From an uncultured Paracoccaceae bacterium (GTDB taxonomy: Bacteria > Pseudomonadota > Alphaproteobacteria > Rhodobacterales > Rhodobacteraceae): 17,642 nucleotides of DNA. The position numbers and the translations under genes were made by a program. The DNA lies in NCBI GenBank assembly GCA_937952085.1, contig CALFYQ010000051.1, forward strand, positions 1 to 17,642. The letters run 5' to 3'. The notes under the pieces were generated by a model. It was given only the letters and a program-made list of their open reading frames with translations, was not told where the DNA came from and did no database searches. Shown in pieces: positions 5,537 to 12,299 of this stretch (its first letter is position 1; each line of letters begins with the position of its first letter).

Positions 5537-8521
5537 TCAGCCCAGCGCCTCGTCGCAGCGGGCGCAGACGGCCTCGTGCGCGTGGCTTCCGACATCCGGC
5601 AGCACCTGCCAGCAGCGGGCGCATTTCGCGCCCTCCGCGAGGCGGGGGAGGACCGAGACGCCCGGAACTTCGGCGAGGCGGAAAGCCTCGGCCGGGCCTT
5701 CGCCGGCGACGATCTCGATGTCCGAGGTGATGCAGAGCTCGGCGAAATCGACGGCTTCGAGCGCGGCGCGGAGCCCCTCGTCGGCGACGAAGACCCGCGG
5801 CGCCGCTTCGAGCGAAGCGCCGATCCGCTTCTCCCGCCGCTCGACCTCGAGCGCGCCGGTGACGACGCGGCGGGCCTTCCGGATCCCTTCCCAGCGCGAC
5901 GCGAGGGCCGGGTCCCGCCAGTCCGGCGTCTCCGGGAAGTCCTGCAGGTGCACGGACTCGTCCTCGCCGGGGAAGCGCGTGGTCCAGACCTCGTCCATGG
6001 TGAAGACCAGCATCGGCGCGAGCCAGGTGGTCAGCCGGTGGAAGAGAAGGTCGAGCACCGTGCGCGCCGCGCGGCGGCGGAGCGACGTGGGCGCGTCGCA
6101 ATAGAGCGCGTCCTTCCGGATGTCGAAATAGACCGCGGAGAGATCGACCGTCGCGAACTGGAAGAGCGCGGAGACGACGCCGGAGAAATCGTATTCGGCG
6201 TAGCCCTCGCGCACCTCCCGGTCGAGCTCGGCGAGGCGGTGGAGCACCCAGCGTTCGAGCTCCGGCATCTCGGCCGGGGCGACCCGCTCCGCCTCCTCGA
6301 AGCCGGCGAGGTTCGCCAGCATGAAGCGGAGCGTGTTGCGCAGCCGCCGGTAGCCGTCGGCGGTGCCCTTCAGGATCTCCGGGCCGATGCGCTGGTCGGT
6401 CATGTAGTCGGCCTGCGCCACCCAGAGGCGGAGGATGTCCGCGCCGTACTGGGAGATCACCGACTGGGGCGCCACCACGTTGCCCTTCGACTTCGACATC
6501 TTCTCGCCCTTCTCGTCGAGCGTGAAGCCGTGGGTGACGACCGCGCGGTAGGGCGCGCGCCCCATCGTGCCGCAGCCCTGAAGGAGCGAGGAGTGGAACC
6601 AGCCGCGGTGCTGGTCGGTGCCTTCCATGTAGACGTCGGCGATGCCGTCGGGCGTGCCGTCCGGCCGGTCGCGGAGGACGAAGGCGTGGGTGGAGCCGCT
6701 GTCGAACCAGACGTCGAGGATGTCGTCCACCTTCTCCCAGTCGTCCGAGTTCACCCCGGCGACGCCGCCGAGGAAGCGGGCCTTCGCGCCTTCGGCGAAC
6801 CAGGCGTCCGCCCCTTCCTCGCGGAACGCGGCGACGATGCGGGCGTTGACCTCCGGGTTCTTCAGCACCTCGACCTCGCCCGGCCCGGTCGCCCGCTTGA
6901 AGCAGGCGAGCGGCACGCCCCAGGCGCGCTGGCGCGAGAGCACCCAGTCGGGCCGCGCCTCGATCATCGCGCGAAGCCGGTTCTTGCCGGTGGCCGGGAA
7001 GAAGCGGACGAGATCGTCGATGGACTTGAGCGCGCGGCTGCGGATGGTGCGGCCGTACTCGTTGTGGTCGTCCGCCAGATCCCGGTCGATGGCGGCGAAC
7101 CATTGCGGCGTGTTGCGGAAGATGAGCGGCGCCTTGGAGCGCCAGCTATGCGGATAGGAGTGCCGGAGCGAGCCCTTGGCGAGGAGGGCGCCGACCTCGT
7201 CCAGCTTCCTGATGACGCGGCCGTTGGCGTCCTTCTCCTTGCCCTGCTCGTCGAAGATGACGGCGCCGCCGAAGAACGGGAGATCGGCGCGGAAGGAGCC
7301 GTCTTCGAGCACGTTGTGGGTCATCGGCAGCCCGTGCTTGAGGCCGACCATGTAGTCGTCCGCGCCGTGCGAGGGCGCGGTATGGACGAAGCCCGTGCCG
7401 GTGTCGTCGGTGACGTGGTCGCCGGGGAGCATCGGCACGTCGAAGTCCCACTCGCCCGAGGCGCCTTCGACGCCGCGGAACGGGTGGGCGCATCGGAGGG
7501 CGCGAAGTTCTTGCGGAAGAACATCACGGAGGCGACCATACCCACCAATACGGGCAGCGGAGAAAACGTCCGCCGCCAGCTTATCCGCAACTACGAGAAG
7601 TTCCCCGGCGCGCGCTCGGGCGTCGTCTCCGACCTCTTCAACTCGGTAGAGGCCGTAGGCGATGGAAGGACTAAAGCAGACAGCGCGGTTCTGTGGGATC
7701 GTCCACGGCGTCGTCGTCCAGATGAGAACGGACGCCTCACGCATTTCACGCCAACGCTCGTTGCCCTCTGCTGTCCTTTCCCACGACGCCTCGTTCGGAA
7801 GCCCGCCTTCGATCCCATGCATCGAACCGGGATTCCGGATCACCGGAAACCGCACCCAGACCTGCGGGCTCTTGTGCTCGTGGTATTCGACCTCGGCCTC
7901 GGCCAGCGCGGTCTTCTCGACGACGGACCACATCACCGGCTTCGAGCCCTGGTAGAGCGCGCCGTTCATCACGAACTTGAGGAACTCGTCGGCGATCACG
8001 GCCTCGGCCTCGTAGGCCATGGTGAGATAGGGGTTCTCCCAGTCGCCGATCACGCCGAGGCGCTTGAACTCCTCGCGCTGCACGCCGACCCAGTGCTCGG
8101 CGAACTTGCGGCACTCGGCGCGAAGCTCGTTGATCGGCACGGAATCCTTGTCGAGCCCCTTGGCGCGATACTGCTCCTCGATCTTCCACTCGATCGGCAG
8201 GCCGTGGCAGTCCCAGCCCGGGACATAGCGGCTGTCATGCCCCATCATCTGGCGCGAGCGGACGATCATGTCCTTGATCGTCTTGTTCAGCGCGTGGCCG
8301 ATATGGAGGTTGCCGTTGGCGTAGGGCGGGCCGTCATGCAGCGTGAACTGGGGCCGGCCGGTCTTGGCGCGGAGCTTTCCGTAGATGTCCAGCCGCTCCC
8401 AGCGGGCGAGGCGTTCGGGCTCCTTCTGGGGGAGCCCGGCGCGCATGGGGAACTCCGTCTCGGGGAGAAAGAGCGTGTCCTTGTAGTCGGGCGCGGTGGG
8501 CGCGGGCGCATCGGCGGTCAT
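5537..8521 (-). CDS. ileS: Isoleucyl-tRNA synthetase
   Basis: 994 residues, full length. It charges tRNA-Ile and edits Val-tRNA-Ile. The HIGH motif is HIGH at 73–76 in PPYANGNLHIGHALNK; the KMSKS loop is at 674–678 (EKMSKSKGN). The CP1 editing domain contains WTTTPWT and the GTGFVHTAPSHG motif. The C-terminus ends in a zinc ribbon with Cys967, Cys970, Cys986 and Cys989 (CARCW and CARCD). The ATG at 8521 gives the normal N-terminus (DYKDTLFLPETEFPMRAGLP). Around 7494–7860 (residues about 220–342, in CP1) G+C falls to roughly 60–65% and codons become less biased. This stretch also carries extra residues (NPGSMHGIEGGLPNE through WREMREAS) before WTTTPWT. There is a 12-bp hairpin about 60 nt upstream of the start. 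Confidence 0.98.
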   Translation of the reverse strand: MTADAPAPTAPDYKDTLFLPETEFPMRAGLPQKEPERLARWERLDIYGKLRAKTGRPQFTLHDGPPYANGNLHIGHALNKTIKDMIVRSRQMMGHDSRYVPGWDCHGLPIEWKIEEQYRAKGLDKDSVPINELRAECRKFAEHWVGVQREEFKRLGVIGDWENPYLTMAYEAEAVIADEFLKFVMNGALYQGSKPVMWSVVEKTALAEAEVEYHEHKSPQVWVRFPVIRNPGSMHGIEGGLPNEASWERTAEGNERWREMREASVLIWTTTPWTIPQNRAVCFSPSIAYGLYRVEEVGDDARARAGELLVVADKLAADVFSAARIGGYGRLRDVLPQELRALRCAHPFRGVEGASGEWDFDVPMLPGDHVTDDTGTGFVHTAPSHGADDYMVGLKHGLPMTHNVLEDGSFRADLPFFGGAVIFDEQGKEKDANGRVIRKLDEVGALLAKGSLRHSYPHSWRSKAPLIFRNTPQWFAAIDRDLADDHNEYGRTIRSRALKSIDDLVRFFPATGKNRLRAMIEARPDWVLSRQRAWGVPLACFKRATGPGEVEVLKNPEVNARIVAAFREEGADAWFAEGAKARFLGGVAGVNSDDWEKVDDILDVWFDSGSTHAFVLRDRPDGTPDGIADVYMEGTDQHRGWFHSSLLQGCGTMGRAPYRAVVTHGFTLDEKGEKMSKSKGNVVAPQSVISQYGADILRLWVAQADYMTDQRIGPEILKGTADGYRRLRNTLRFMLANLAGFEEAERVAPAEMPELERWVLHRLAELDREVREGYAEYDFSGVVSALFQFATVDLSAVYFDIRKDALYCDAPTSLRRRAARTVLDLLFHRLTTWLAPMLVFTMDEVWTTRFPGEDESVHLQDFPETPDWRDPALASRWEGIRKARRVVTGALEVERREKRIGASLEAAPRVFVADEGLRAALEAVDFAELCITSDIEIVAGEGPAEAFRLAEVPGVSVLPRLAEGAKCARCWQVLPDVGSHAHEAVCARCDEALG

Positions 8522-8581
8522 GGGCGTTCGTCCGTGTCGAAGGGAGGGGAGGCGCGATGGCGCGCGGCAGGCGCGCGCAGT

Positions 8582-8609
8582 CCCGGCGCTTCGTCAGCGA
8601 AGCGCCGGG
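8582..8609. repeat. Perfect 12-bp hairpin between ileS and the small secreted-protein gene
   Basis: CCCGGCGCTTCG (8582–8593) and CGAAGCGCCGGG (8598–8609) are exact reverse complements around TCAG. It lies upstream of both flanking genes, 61 nt before the ileS ATG, so it cannot be a terminator for either. It could be a leader structure of ileS mRNA or a dispersed palindrome. The rest of the 240-nt gap (8522–8761) shows no convincing promoter to me. Confidence 0.6.
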
Positions 8610-8761
8610 CCGGTAATTCGCAGCGTGGCCCGACCCGTCCTCATTTCCGCCGCTTTAGCAGGGGAACAATGCGTGGTCCATCACACCGCGCCGCGCGCCG
8701 AACTTGCGACGGAAGCGCCGCGTTCCGACGTAGAGGTCGAACGGAAACCCGGAGGACGGCC

Positions 8762-9106
8762 ATGCTGAAGACCCCCATGCTGAAGACCATCGTCGCCGGC
8801 GCCGTGGCCCTCGGCATCGCCGTCTCGGCCGCGCCGCAGCAGGCCGCGGCGGGCGACGACGTGCTGAAAGGCGTGATCGCGGGGGCGATCATCGGCGGCA
8901 CGATCGGCGCGATCGCCGAGGCGCATGACCGCGATCGCCGCTATTACGCGCCGCCGCCGCGCTACTATTCCCGCCGGCCGGTGGTGGTGGAACGCTACTA
9001 CGCGCCGCCGCCCCGCTATGTGGAGCGCCGCGTGATCGTGCGGGACTATTACGGCCCGCGCCGGTACTATGGCCGCCGGGGCGGTTATGTCCGCTACTAC
9101 GACTGA
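8762..9106 (+). CDS. Small secreted Tyr/Arg-rich protein with glycine-zipper-like segment
   Basis: 114 residues, function unknown. The ATG at 8762 follows GGAGG with 6 nt spacing; a second ATG five codons on is less well placed. Residues 1–30 look like a Sec signal peptide (KT, then VAGAVALGIAVSAAP, cleavage near AAA–GDD). Residues 35–52 (LKGVIAGAIIGGTIGAIA) are a Gly/Ala/Ile stretch with small residues spaced as in glycine-zipper domains of outer-membrane or periplasmic small proteins. The rest is dominated by Arg and Tyr: YYAPPPRY occurs twice (61–68 and 79–86), with YYGPRRYYGRRGGYVRYYD at the end. The tail should be strongly basic and aromatic, suited to binding polyanions or the cell surface; that is inference. 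It stands alone between ileS (divergent) and argE (convergent). Confidence 0.75.
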   Translation: MLKTPMLKTIVAGAVALGIAVSAAPQQAAAGDDVLKGVIAGAIIGGTIGAIAEAHDRDRRYYAPPPRYYSRRPVVVERYYAPPPRYVERRVIVRDYYGPRRYYGRRGGYVRYYD

Positions 9107-9109
9107 GCG

Positions 9110-9147
9110 GATTCAAGGTTGAATCGAGGGTCAGCCCCCTGATTCAA
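9110..9147. repeat. GATTCAA palindrome cluster after the small secreted-protein gene
   Basis: Three alternating arms: GATTCAA (9110–9116), TTGAATC (9119–9125) and GATTCAA (9141–9147). The first two form a hairpin 4 nt after the upstream stop codon; the second can instead pair with the third. GATTCAAGGTTGAATC is the exact reverse complement of the centre of the palindrome at 2813–2836, and CCCTGATTCAA (9137–9147) equals its left arm. Each arm contains a GANTC site. Confidence 0.65.
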
Positions 9148-9175
9148 AAGACAGATCGAGAAAGCTGAAGGTGAT

Positions 9176-9195
9176 GGGCGCGCCGCGGCGCGCCC
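9176..9195 (-). terminator. GC-rich palindrome just after argE, terminator candidate
   Basis: GGGCGCGCC (9176–9184) and GGCGCGCCC (9187–9195) form a perfect 20-bp palindrome, 2 nt past the argE stop. The stem is very stable but is not followed by a T-run on the minus strand, so classical intrinsic termination is uncertain. It also sits between convergent genes and could act on both strands. Confidence 0.4.
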
Positions 9196-9197
9196 GT

Positions 9198-10361
9198 TCA
9201 GATTCCGGCCTCAAGCCGGTCGATCAGCGCGTCCATCATCGCGTCGCAGGCGGCGAGTTGCGCCGCCGAGACGAACTCGTCCGGCTTGTGGCCCTGCGCC
9301 ATCGAGCCCGGGCCGCAGACCACGGTCGGCGTGCCGAGCCGGGCGTTGAAGAGGCCGCCCTCGGTGCCGTAGGCGACCTTGATGGTGCGGTTCCGCCCGG
9401 TCAGCCCCTTCACGAAGGTGACGACCTCGGCGTCCGGCGGCGTGCCGAGGCCGGGATAACCCATGAAGGGCTCGAAGCGGATCGCGGCGTCCGCGTCCCC
9501 CGTCGCCTTCGCGATCTCCTCCGCCCGCGCGGCGAGGCGGGCGATGATCTCGTCGGCGTCGTCCTCGGCGAGGTTCCGCACCTCCCACTCCAGCTCGGCC
9601 CGGTTCGGCACGATGTTGAGGGCGACGCCGCCCGAAAGCTTGCCGACATGGAGCGTGGTGTAGGGGACGTCGTAATCCCCGTCGCGGCGCCCCTCCCGCT
9701 CGATCCGCGCCTGCTCGTCCCGCACCGCGCCGATGAAGTCGGCGGCGAGGTGGAGCGCGTTCAGCGCGAGCGGGGCGAGGGCGGAATGGCCCTCCCGCCC
9801 GGTGCAGATCGCCCGGAGGCCGCGCTTGCCCTTGTGTCCGGTCGCCACCTCCATCGCCGTCGGCTCCCCGACGATGCAGAGGAGCGGGCGCGTCGGCGCG
9901 CCTTCCAGCATGTCGATCAGCGAATGGACGCCGAGGCAGCCGACCTCCTCGTCATAGGAAAGCGCGAGGTGGAGCGGCGTCGCCAGTTCGCGCCGCGAGG
10001 CGCGCTCGGCGGCGGCCATCGCGGCGGCGACGAAGCCCTTCATGTCCGCCGTCCCGCGGCCGAAGAACTTCCCCTCGCGCGCCACCAGCCGGAACGGGTC
10101 CGCGCTCCAGTCCTGCCCGTCCACCGGCACCACGTCGGTATGGCCGGAGAGCATCACGCCCGGCCGGTCCTTCGGGCCGATCGTGGCGAAGAGGTTGGCC
10201 TTGCCGCCGGTCGCGTCGGGGATGGTGCGGGTCTCCGCCCCCATCGCCTCCAGCGCCTCCCGCGCCCAGTCGATCAGGGCGACGTTCGGGTCCCGGCTGA
10301 CGGTGGGGAAGGCGATCAGGCGGTCGAGGAACTCGACGGTGCGCGACGTGGTTTTGTCCAT
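9198..10361 (-). CDS. argE: Acetylornithine deacetylase (M20 metallopeptidase family)
   Basis: 387 residues, typical length. ArgE removes the acetyl group from N2-acetylornithine to give ornithine, the arginine precursor. The two-zinc M20 centre is complete: His74 in SGHTDVVP, Asp106 in GRGTADMKGF, general base Glu138 with Glu139 in DEEVGCLG, Glu166 in GEPT, and His358 in GHKPDEF. The dimerisation domain lies at about 180–290 (HSALAPLALNAL; YTTLHVGKLSGGVALNIVPN). The ATG at 10361 is supported by the N-terminus (TVEFLDRLIAFPTVS); the ribosome site is weak. The reading frame stays open upstream across the divergent permease gene, and I reject that extension. Related M20 amidases (DapE, other N-acyl hydrolases) are the main alternative. 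Ornithine also feeds polyamine synthesis, so the nearby polyamine operon is thematically related. Confidence 0.88.
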   Translation of the reverse strand: MDKTTSRTVEFLDRLIAFPTVSRDPNVALIDWAREALEAMGAETRTIPDATGGKANLFATIGPKDRPGVMLSGHTDVVPVDGQDWSADPFRLVAREGKFFGRGTADMKGFVAAAMAAAERASRRELATPLHLALSYDEEVGCLGVHSLIDMLEGAPTRPLLCIVGEPTAMEVATGHKGKRGLRAICTGREGHSALAPLALNALHLAADFIGAVRDEQARIEREGRRDGDYDVPYTTLHVGKLSGGVALNIVPNRAELEWEVRNLAEDDADEIIARLAARAEEIAKATGDADAAIRFEPFMGYPGLGTPPDAEVVTFVKGLTGRNRTIKVAYGTEGGLFNARLGTPTVVCGPGSMAQGHKPDEFVSAAQLAACDAMMDALIDRLEAGI

Positions 10362-10404
10362 GGGTCCGGGATAGCAAGGGCCGCAGCAGGCGGAAAGGGC
10401 GCGC

Positions 10405-12165
10405 GTGACCTTCGACCAGGCGGCGATTCTCGGCATCCTCGCGGCGACGATGGGCCTCTTTCTCTGGGGCAGGCTGCGGCATGACATCGTGGCGCTGATC
10501 GCGCTTCTCTCGGCGGTGGCGCTCGGCCTCGTGCCGGGGGCGGAGGCCTTCGCCGGCTTCGGGCACCCGGCGGTCATCACCGTGGCGGCGGTCCTCATCC
10601 TCTCCCGCGCGCTGCAGATCTCGGGCGCGGTGGACTGGCTGGCGCGGGCGGCGCTGCCGAAGGAGGGCGGGCGGATGGCGGGGCTCGCCGCCCTTGTCGG
10701 CCTCGGCGCGGCGCTGTCGGCCTTCATGAACAATGTGGGCGCGATGGCGCTCCTGATGCCGGCGGCCGGGCAGGTCGCGAAGCGCGCCGGGATGTCTCCG
10801 GGCCGGGCGCTGATGCCGCTCGCCTTCGGCACGATCCTCGGCGGCATGGTCACGCTGATCGGCACGCCGCCGAACCTGATCGTTTCGGGCTTTCGCGCCC
10901 AGGCCGGCGGCGGCGCCTTCGGCATGTTCGACTTCGCGCTGGTCGGCCTTCCGGTGGCGGCGGCGGGCGCCTCCTTCGTCGTGCTGATCGGCTGGCGGCT
11001 GGTTCCGGAGCGAAAGCCCGGCGGGGCGGAGGATTTCGAGCCGGGCGCCTACATGACCGAGCTTCGCGTCCGCGAGGGGAGCAAGGCGGCGGGCCTCACC
11101 ATCCGCGCCGCCGAGGCGGAGATGGAAGGGCCGGGCGCGCAGATCGTCGCGCTGGTGCGGGACGGCGTGCGGGTCGAGGCGCCGCATGGCGGGCGGCGGA
11201 TCCGAGAGGAGGACATTCTCGTCGTCGAGGCGGACGCGGATTCGCTGAAGGACGCGATTTCCGGCCTCGGGCTCGAACTCGCCGAAGGCGCGGCGCCGGC
11301 GGCGGCGGACGGCGCGGAGATCCGCGAACTGGTGGTGCGGCCAAGCTCCTCGCTGGTCGGCCGCTCGGCGCTGAGCTTGCGGCTCCGCACCCGCTACGGG
11401 CTCAACATGCTGGCCGTGGCGCGGGAGGGGCAGCGCACGCGGGCGCGGCTCCGCACGCTCACGTTCAAGCCGGGCGACCTCCTTCTGATGCAGGGCCAGC
11501 CGGAGGCCATCGCCGATTTCGCCAACGAGACCGGCGCCGCGCCGCTCGCGCCGCGGGACCTTTCGCACCCGGACCGGAAGCGCGCGCTGATCGCCGCTGG
11601 GATCATGGCCGGCGCGATCCTTCTCGTGGTGACCGGGGCGCTGCCGGCGGCGGCGGCCTTCATGCTTGGCGTCGTCGTCGCGGCGATCACCGGCGTCGCG
11701 CCGGTGCGGACGCTCTACGACGCGGTGGACTGGCCGGTGATCGTGCTTCTCGCCGCGCTCATCCCCATCGCCGGGGCGATGGAGGCGACGGGCGCGGCGA
11801 AGCTGATCGCGGAGACGCTGATCGGCGGGCTGGCCGGCGGCGGCGCGCTGCCGGCGCTGGCGGTGGTGCTGGTCGCGACCATGTTCCTCTCCGACGTCAT
11901 CAACAACGCGGCCACCGCGGCGGTGATGTGCCCGATCGCGCTCGGCGTCGCCGCGGCGGCCGGGACGCCGCCCGACGCCTTCCTGATGGCGGTCGCCATC
12001 GGCGCCTCCTGCGCCTTCCTCACGCCGATCGGGCACCAGAACAACACGCTGATCCTCGGCCCCGGCGGCTTCCGCTTCGGCGATTACTGGCGGCTCGGCC
12101 TGCCGCTGGAGGCGCTGGTCGTCGCGGTTTCGCTGCCGCTCCTCGCGATCTTCTGGGGGCTCTGA
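10405..12165 (+). CDS. SLC13-type permease with two RCK_C (TrkA-C) domains
   Basis: 586 residues, inner-membrane transporter of the SLC13/DASS type. The GTG at 10405 follows GGAAAGGG. There are two pseudo-symmetric membrane halves, about residues 5–200 and 405–586. The first holds AFMNNVGAMALLMP (Asn109–Asn110) and LIGTPPNLIVSGF; the second holds DVINNAATAAVMCP (Asn500–Asn501) and TPIGHQNN. These SNT-like signatures bind Na+ and anion in characterised relatives. Between the halves are two soluble regions resembling RCK_C domains (about 215–290 and 305–385; both with AGLTI/GRSAL-type starts and GDLLLMQG-type ends). Family members carry sulfate, dicarboxylates or other anions; I cannot tell which. 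It is divergent from argE by 43 nt and followed by a hairpin. Confidence 0.87.
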   Translation: MTFDQAAILGILAATMGLFLWGRLRHDIVALIALLSAVALGLVPGAEAFAGFGHPAVITVAAVLILSRALQISGAVDWLARAALPKEGGRMAGLAALVGLGAALSAFMNNVGAMALLMPAAGQVAKRAGMSPGRALMPLAFGTILGGMVTLIGTPPNLIVSGFRAQAGGGAFGMFDFALVGLPVAAAGASFVVLIGWRLVPERKPGGAEDFEPGAYMTELRVREGSKAAGLTIRAAEAEMEGPGAQIVALVRDGVRVEAPHGGRRIREEDILVVEADADSLKDAISGLGLELAEGAAPAAADGAEIRELVVRPSSSLVGRSALSLRLRTRYGLNMLAVAREGQRTRARLRTLTFKPGDLLLMQGQPEAIADFANETGAAPLAPRDLSHPDRKRALIAAGIMAGAILLVVTGALPAAAAFMLGVVVAAITGVAPVRTLYDAVDWPVIVLLAALIPIAGAMEATGAAKLIAETLIGGLAGGGALPALAVVLVATMFLSDVINNAATAAVMCPIALGVAAAAGTPPDAFLMAVAIGASCAFLTPIGHQNNTLILGPGGFRFGDYWRLGLPLEALVVAVSLPLLAIFWGL

Positions 12166-12168
12166 CCC

Positions 12169-12189
12169 GGCTTCGGAATTTCCGAAGCC
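12169..12189 (+). terminator. Hairpin after the permease, terminator candidate
   Basis: GGCTTCGGA (12169–12177) and TCCGAAGCC (12181–12189) pair perfectly around a 3-nt loop, 3 nt after the permease stop. No T-tract follows. Its position suggests it separates the permease transcript from the downstream amine operon. Confidence 0.45.
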
Positions 12190-12207
12190 GCGATGCGCCG
12201 ATTTCGT

Positions 12208-12222
12208 CTTGCCCTTGGCAAG
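12208..12222. promoter_or_regulatory. Palindrome upstream of the amine operon, operator candidate
   Basis: CTTGCC (12208–12213) and GGCAAG (12217–12222) form a perfect 6-3-6 palindrome 77 nt before the flavoprotein ATG, in the only sizeable gap (12166–12299) ahead of the operon. Size and form suit a dimeric regulator such as a LacI- or GntR-type protein. I could not find a convincing -35/-10 pair here, and no regulator gene is adjacent. Confidence 0.3.
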
Positions 12223-12299
12223 GCGCGCCGGGACATTTGTGCGGCGCAACGAAGGGGGCCCGGAGCGCGCCCTTCCCGATGGCAGGAGGAGCTCCGCGC

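Noticed and set aside
2820..7103. A 1427-codon open frame on the minus strand across anmK, tyrS and the end of ileS
   Set aside because: It is out of frame with three well-identified genes, Arg/Gly/Pro-rich, and has no domain wording. Long antisense frames are expected at this G+C.
5576..8761. Long plus-strand open frame opposite ileS that runs into the secreted-protein gene
   Set aside because: It is the antisense of ileS with low-complexity composition. The real gene starts at 8762, with a GGAGG site and a signal peptide.
8522..8761. T-box riboswitch or leader peptide upstream of ileS
   Set aside because: No T-box sequence or codon-rich leader frame is visible. T-boxes are characteristic of Gram-positive bacteria.
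8941..9095. CRISPR-like or tandem DNA repeats
   Set aside because: The repetition is the coding of YYAPPPRY and RYY in one small gene; there are no regularly spaced identical repeats.
10362..10925. Upstream extension of the argE frame
   Set aside because: It is antisense to the permease N-terminus; the M20 family N-terminus begins at ATG 10361.
11928..12299. Upstream extension of the flavoprotein frame
   Set aside because: It lies inside the permease gene and its terminator-like hairpin; AGGAGG before ATG 12300 marks the start.
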